Of a stretch of DNA of 25,346 nucleotides, positions 23,546-25,346 are shown piece by piece. The stretch covers positions 1-25,346 of the IMG/VR virus record IMGVR_UViG_3300042731_002647; one strand, given 5' to 3'. This DNA is from a virus. How positions within the stretch are numbered: position 1 is the stretch's first letter; the number at the start of each line of letters is the position of its first letter. The position numbers and the translations under genes are program-made. The notes under the pieces were generated by a model. The model did not search any database. It was not told the DNA's origin and saw nothing but the letters and a program-made list of their open reading frames with translations.

Positions 23546-24247
23546 TTACACATAAATGTACCATGTAAAAACTAAGCTTCTACTAGAAGTTTTCTGAATA
23601 GTAGAAAAAGTAACTCTAGCAAATAATGTCCAAATAGTTGATGATGGAGAATCACTATCACTTATAAAAAGTCCAGCTTCACTTAAGTCATTCCAACTTC
23701 CAGTACCAACAATATTACATTCATCAGTAGCAAGAGTAGTAGTAACTTTTACTATCAAATATTCATTATCATTATTTGGGTCTTGCTCAAACTCTACAGT
23801 ATCAAAAGGATGCTTAAACCAATAGTCAGTACCACTTTTGTCATGCCAGTCTGCATAAATAGTTGTTGTAGAATCACTAGTAATTGGAGATTCGTCTCCT
23901 AAATCAGTATCAGAATTTGTTGGAGGAACAGGAACCAAAGGGTCTCCAGAAGCTCCACCAGATCCAACACCAAACCAATATATAGCTTCTGCAGGATCAG
24001 TTGGAACAGCTCCATTGTCTTTATCAAAAAGCCTTTCAGCAACCCATTCTCTTCCTTGATATATTACTAGGTTTTTTGATTCTTGAAGAAATTCTACTTT
24101 TCCATCTGCATTAATTGCGTGAATTACAACTTTATTTGGAGGCCTATTAGGAGATTGTATTCTTCTTCCAAAAGAATCTCTTAACTTAATTTTATTAGTA
24201 TATCGATCCTTTAGAACTACGTTAATAATTTCTACTTTATTCTCCAT
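23546..24247 (-). CDS. virion appendage/fibre-like structural protein
   Basis: A 233-residue protein of a type common in large myophages. An N-terminal KDRYTNKIKLRDSFG...PPNKVVIHAINADGK region leads to NLVIYQGREWVAERLF (59-74) and YWFGVGSGGAS (about 89-99), a strand-loop pattern in fibre and capsid-decorating proteins. The Asp/Pro/Ser-rich segment follows, then TSRSLVFTWYIYV at the end after LFARVTFSTIQK, matching 'ffaRvtf..i.k.....l...W.i.f'. No catalytic motif. Neighbouring small Ig-like proteins and the edge adhesin suggest a distal tail or baseplate appendage that contacts the host. GGAGATTTT binding site. Confidence 0.6.
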   Translation of the reverse strand: MENKVEIINVVLKDRYTNKIKLRDSFGRRIQSPNRPPNKVVIHAINADGKVEFLQESKNLVIYQGREWVAERLFDKDNGAVPTDPAEAIYWFGVGSGGASGDPLVPVPPTNSDTDLGDESPITSDSTTTIYADWHDKSGTDYWFKHPFDTVEFEQDPNNDNEYLIVKVTTTLATDECNIVGTGSWNDLSEAGLFISDSDSPSSTIWTLFARVTFSTIQKTSSRSLVFTWYIYV

Positions 24248-24261
24248 AATTAAAATCTCCT

Positions 24262-24537
24262 TTACTCAGTCTCTGGAAAAATAACATAATCATTCTGAGC
24301 ACAATCAGTTGCTGTTGCACTTATAATAAGCACATCCGCATCCATTTCATCTGCTGTTAAATCTATTATATACCAGCCTCTACTAATTTCAGATGGAGTA
24401 TTAGTAACAGCTTGGAAAGTAGTACCATCTTTTGAAATCACAATAGTTGGAGACTTTCCTTCTTCCGGAGTATTAAAATCTGCATCACTAACCATCTTTA
24501 CTGGAAAGTTATCAAAAGCTACACCTTTTATAAACAT
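24262..24537 (-). CDS. small Ig-like virion protein, copy 2
   Basis: A 91-residue beta protein and a clear paralog of the next upstream gene: VKMVSDADFNTPEEGKSPTI, ISKDGTTF, EISRGWYIIDLTA, DVLIISATATDCAQNDYV. The 'vkm...d...p..G...tv.iskdg..f.......Ei..GWY.i.lta.....vLi..at' pattern is very common in phage tail and neck appendage proteins with Ig-like folds (BppU N-terminal type). It would decorate or connect a fibre. Strong AGGAGG-type site upstream. Being a duplicate with identical TDCAQNDYV suggests recent duplication. Confidence 0.7.
   Translation of the reverse strand: MFIKGVAFDNFPVKMVSDADFNTPEEGKSPTIVISKDGTTFQAVTNTPSEISRGWYIIDLTADEMDADVLIISATATDCAQNDYVIFPETE
24284..24309 (+). repeat. 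direct repeat copy 1 (paralog-derived)
   Basis: ACATAATC-A-TTCTGAGCACA-A-TCAGT; matches 24599-24624 with two mismatches in 26 bases. It encodes the shared TDCAQNDYV segment on the - strand and marks the duplication of the two small Ig-like genes. Confidence 0.7.
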
Positions 24538-24570
24538 TATATGTTATCCTCCTTATTTATTTGTTCTACT

Positions 24571-24891
24571 CTAAACTCTTAATCTTCCACTAAAAAATAC
24601 ATAATCGTTCTGAGCACAGTCAGTACCAGTAAAACTTAGAATTAAAACGTCTGATCTTAAATCGTCAAGAATGATAGGTATCTTATACCAACCATTTGAA
24701 ATTTCTCTTACTCTCTTTGAGGGAGCAGTAAACTCTCCACCATTTTTTGAAATATCACAATCAACACTCTTGCCTATAGCAGGAGAACTTAGATCTGAAG
24801 CCAGAACCATCTTTACGCATACAAGAGCTGTAGGAGGTTCAGTCCCAACAGGTGGGCGTTTCTTTTTTATTATAATCCTTATCTCTGCCAT
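24571..24891 (-). CDS. small Ig-like virion protein, copy 1
   Basis: A 106-residue paralog of the adjacent gene, with a basic N-terminal tail (IRIIIKKKRPPVG) absent in copy 2. Shared pattern: VKMVLASDLSSPAIGKSVDC, ISKNGGEF, EISNGWYKIPIILDDLRSDV, LILSFTGTDCAQNDYVFF. The fold is likely an Ig-like beta sandwich used in tail appendages. The basic tail may attach the protein to a partner. Its ATG at 24891 is ten bases after the stop of the edge adhesin gene, so they are co-translated. Confidence 0.7.
   Translation of the reverse strand: MAEIRIIIKKKRPPVGTEPPTALVCVKMVLASDLSSPAIGKSVDCDISKNGGEFTAPSKRVREISNGWYKIPIILDDLRSDVLILSFTGTDCAQNDYVFFSGRLRV
24599..24624 (+). repeat. direct repeat copy 2 (paralog-derived)
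   Basis: Second copy of the 26-base repeat described at 24284-24309, within the coding region of the longer Ig-like paralog. Confidence 0.7.
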
Positions 24892-24901
24892 TATTACCTC
24901 T

Positions 24902-25346
24902 TTATGTTGTTTTTAACCATTCTATATGTAACTCTGCTTTATTAGCAGCACCTGAATCAATAGATTTTGCTTGTCTCTGATATTGCCCAGTTGGAGGAGT
25001 ATTATCTTTAATTATTATTTGTAAAGCATTTAATGGTACCCAACCGAGTCTATTAACAACTTCTTGGACAGCTTGTGTACAGTCAATAATATACCAAGTA
25101 TTTGCAAAGAATATTGGTAAAGTAACATTATCGAAATTTGTAGTTAAAGTTAAAAGATCTGCTTGTGCTTTGTTCAAAGGAGCTACTGCATTATCTACAT
25201 CATTACCATATACTTTAACATCACAAGGAACACCACTTTCCGTCCAATGAGCTTTAACTCTCAAGTAAGCACTGACAATAGTAGCTCCTTGTTGAATATT
25301 TACATTTGGAAATCTAAATCCTCCTGCCCACTCAGTAGATCCAGCA
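24902..25346 (-). CDS. adhesin-like protein, C-terminal part (start outside the window)
   Basis: An open frame from the window's right edge (25345) to the stop at 24902, 147 residues visible. The frame is open through 25264, where a TTG could start, but the residues upstream belong to the same domain: AGGFRFPNVNIQQGATIVSA then YLRVKAHWTE. The 'f.F.nv.I..GatI.sAyl.v.a' opening, GNDVDN, WYIIDCTQAVQEVVNRLGW, LQIIIKDN and the A.LHIEW end resemble DNRLRE-type or carbohydrate-binding beta-sandwich modules at the ends of phage fibres and bacterial surface proteins. It is therefore a truncated larger fibre or adhesin. Its host-contact role is inferred from the fold type and from the neighbouring appendage genes. 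Confidence 0.65.
   Translation of the reverse strand, partial: AGSTEWAGGFRFPNVNIQQGATIVSAYLRVKAHWTESGVPCDVKVYGNDVDNAVAPLNKAQADLLTLTTNFDNVTLPIFFANTWYIIDCTQAVQEVVNRLGWVPLNALQIIIKDNTPPTGQYQRQAKSIDSGAANKAELHIEWLKTT

Noticed and set aside
1-25346. tRNA genes, CRISPR arrays, insertion sequences or integrase genes
   Set aside because: No cloverleaf, regularly spaced repeats, transposase or recombinase motif was seen; coding density leaves no gap above 300 bases.

Overview
The window is part of a large, AT-rich (about one third GC by eye) contractile-tailed bacteriophage (myovirus). It holds a terminase large subunit, tail sheath, tail tube, a probable tape measure protein and several T4-type baseplate proteins, packed with 1-4 nt overlaps or very short gaps. 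Nearly every gene has a strong AGGAG-type ribosome binding site and two start at TTG, so the host probably relies on Shine-Dalgarno initiation. No host genes, tRNAs, integrase or CRISPR are visible. The host cannot be named from this sequence.

Left arm (1-2691, + strand): the tail of one gene, a calcineurin-type metallophosphoesterase, a probable SAM-dependent methyltransferase, a membrane-anchored small protein, two unrecognised genes and a 28-residue hydrophobic microprotein. A strong intrinsic terminator (2697-2738) closes this block.

Middle arm (2810-10686, + strand): a gp27-like baseplate hub protein, terminase large subunit, a protein with a metzincin-like zinc protease signature, a 904-residue probable tape measure protein and a gp48/gp54-like tube-baseplate junction protein. 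The last + gene and the last - gene converge with their stop codons overlapping in the palindrome TTAA (10683-10686), with no terminator between them.

Right arm (10683-25346, - strand, read right to left): an adhesin-like protein running off the window edge, two tandem paralogous small Ig-like virion proteins, an appendage protein, a small helical protein, tail sheath, a Cys-rich 64-residue protein, tail tube, two paralogous Cys-hairpin proteins, a gp26-like zinc-ribbon tail assembly protein with a previously unmarked overlapping second frame (probable programmed frameshift product), gp25 wedge, another Cys-hairpin protein, two unrecognised virion genes, a fourth Cys-hairpin protein, a gp6/Baseplate_J wedge and one unrecognised gene.

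Together these genes build the contractile tail and baseplate and package DNA. The most notable items are: (1) the likely +1/-2 frameshift at a T6 run joining the gp26-like protein to a 63-residue extension; (2) a four-member family sharing a C-x10-C module (three members with C-x10-C-x22/23-C-x8-C) placed after a hydrophobic helix and scattered among the baseplate genes; (3) a metzincin-like HExxHxxAxxH protein next to terminase. Family assignments come from motif recognition by eye, without database searches.
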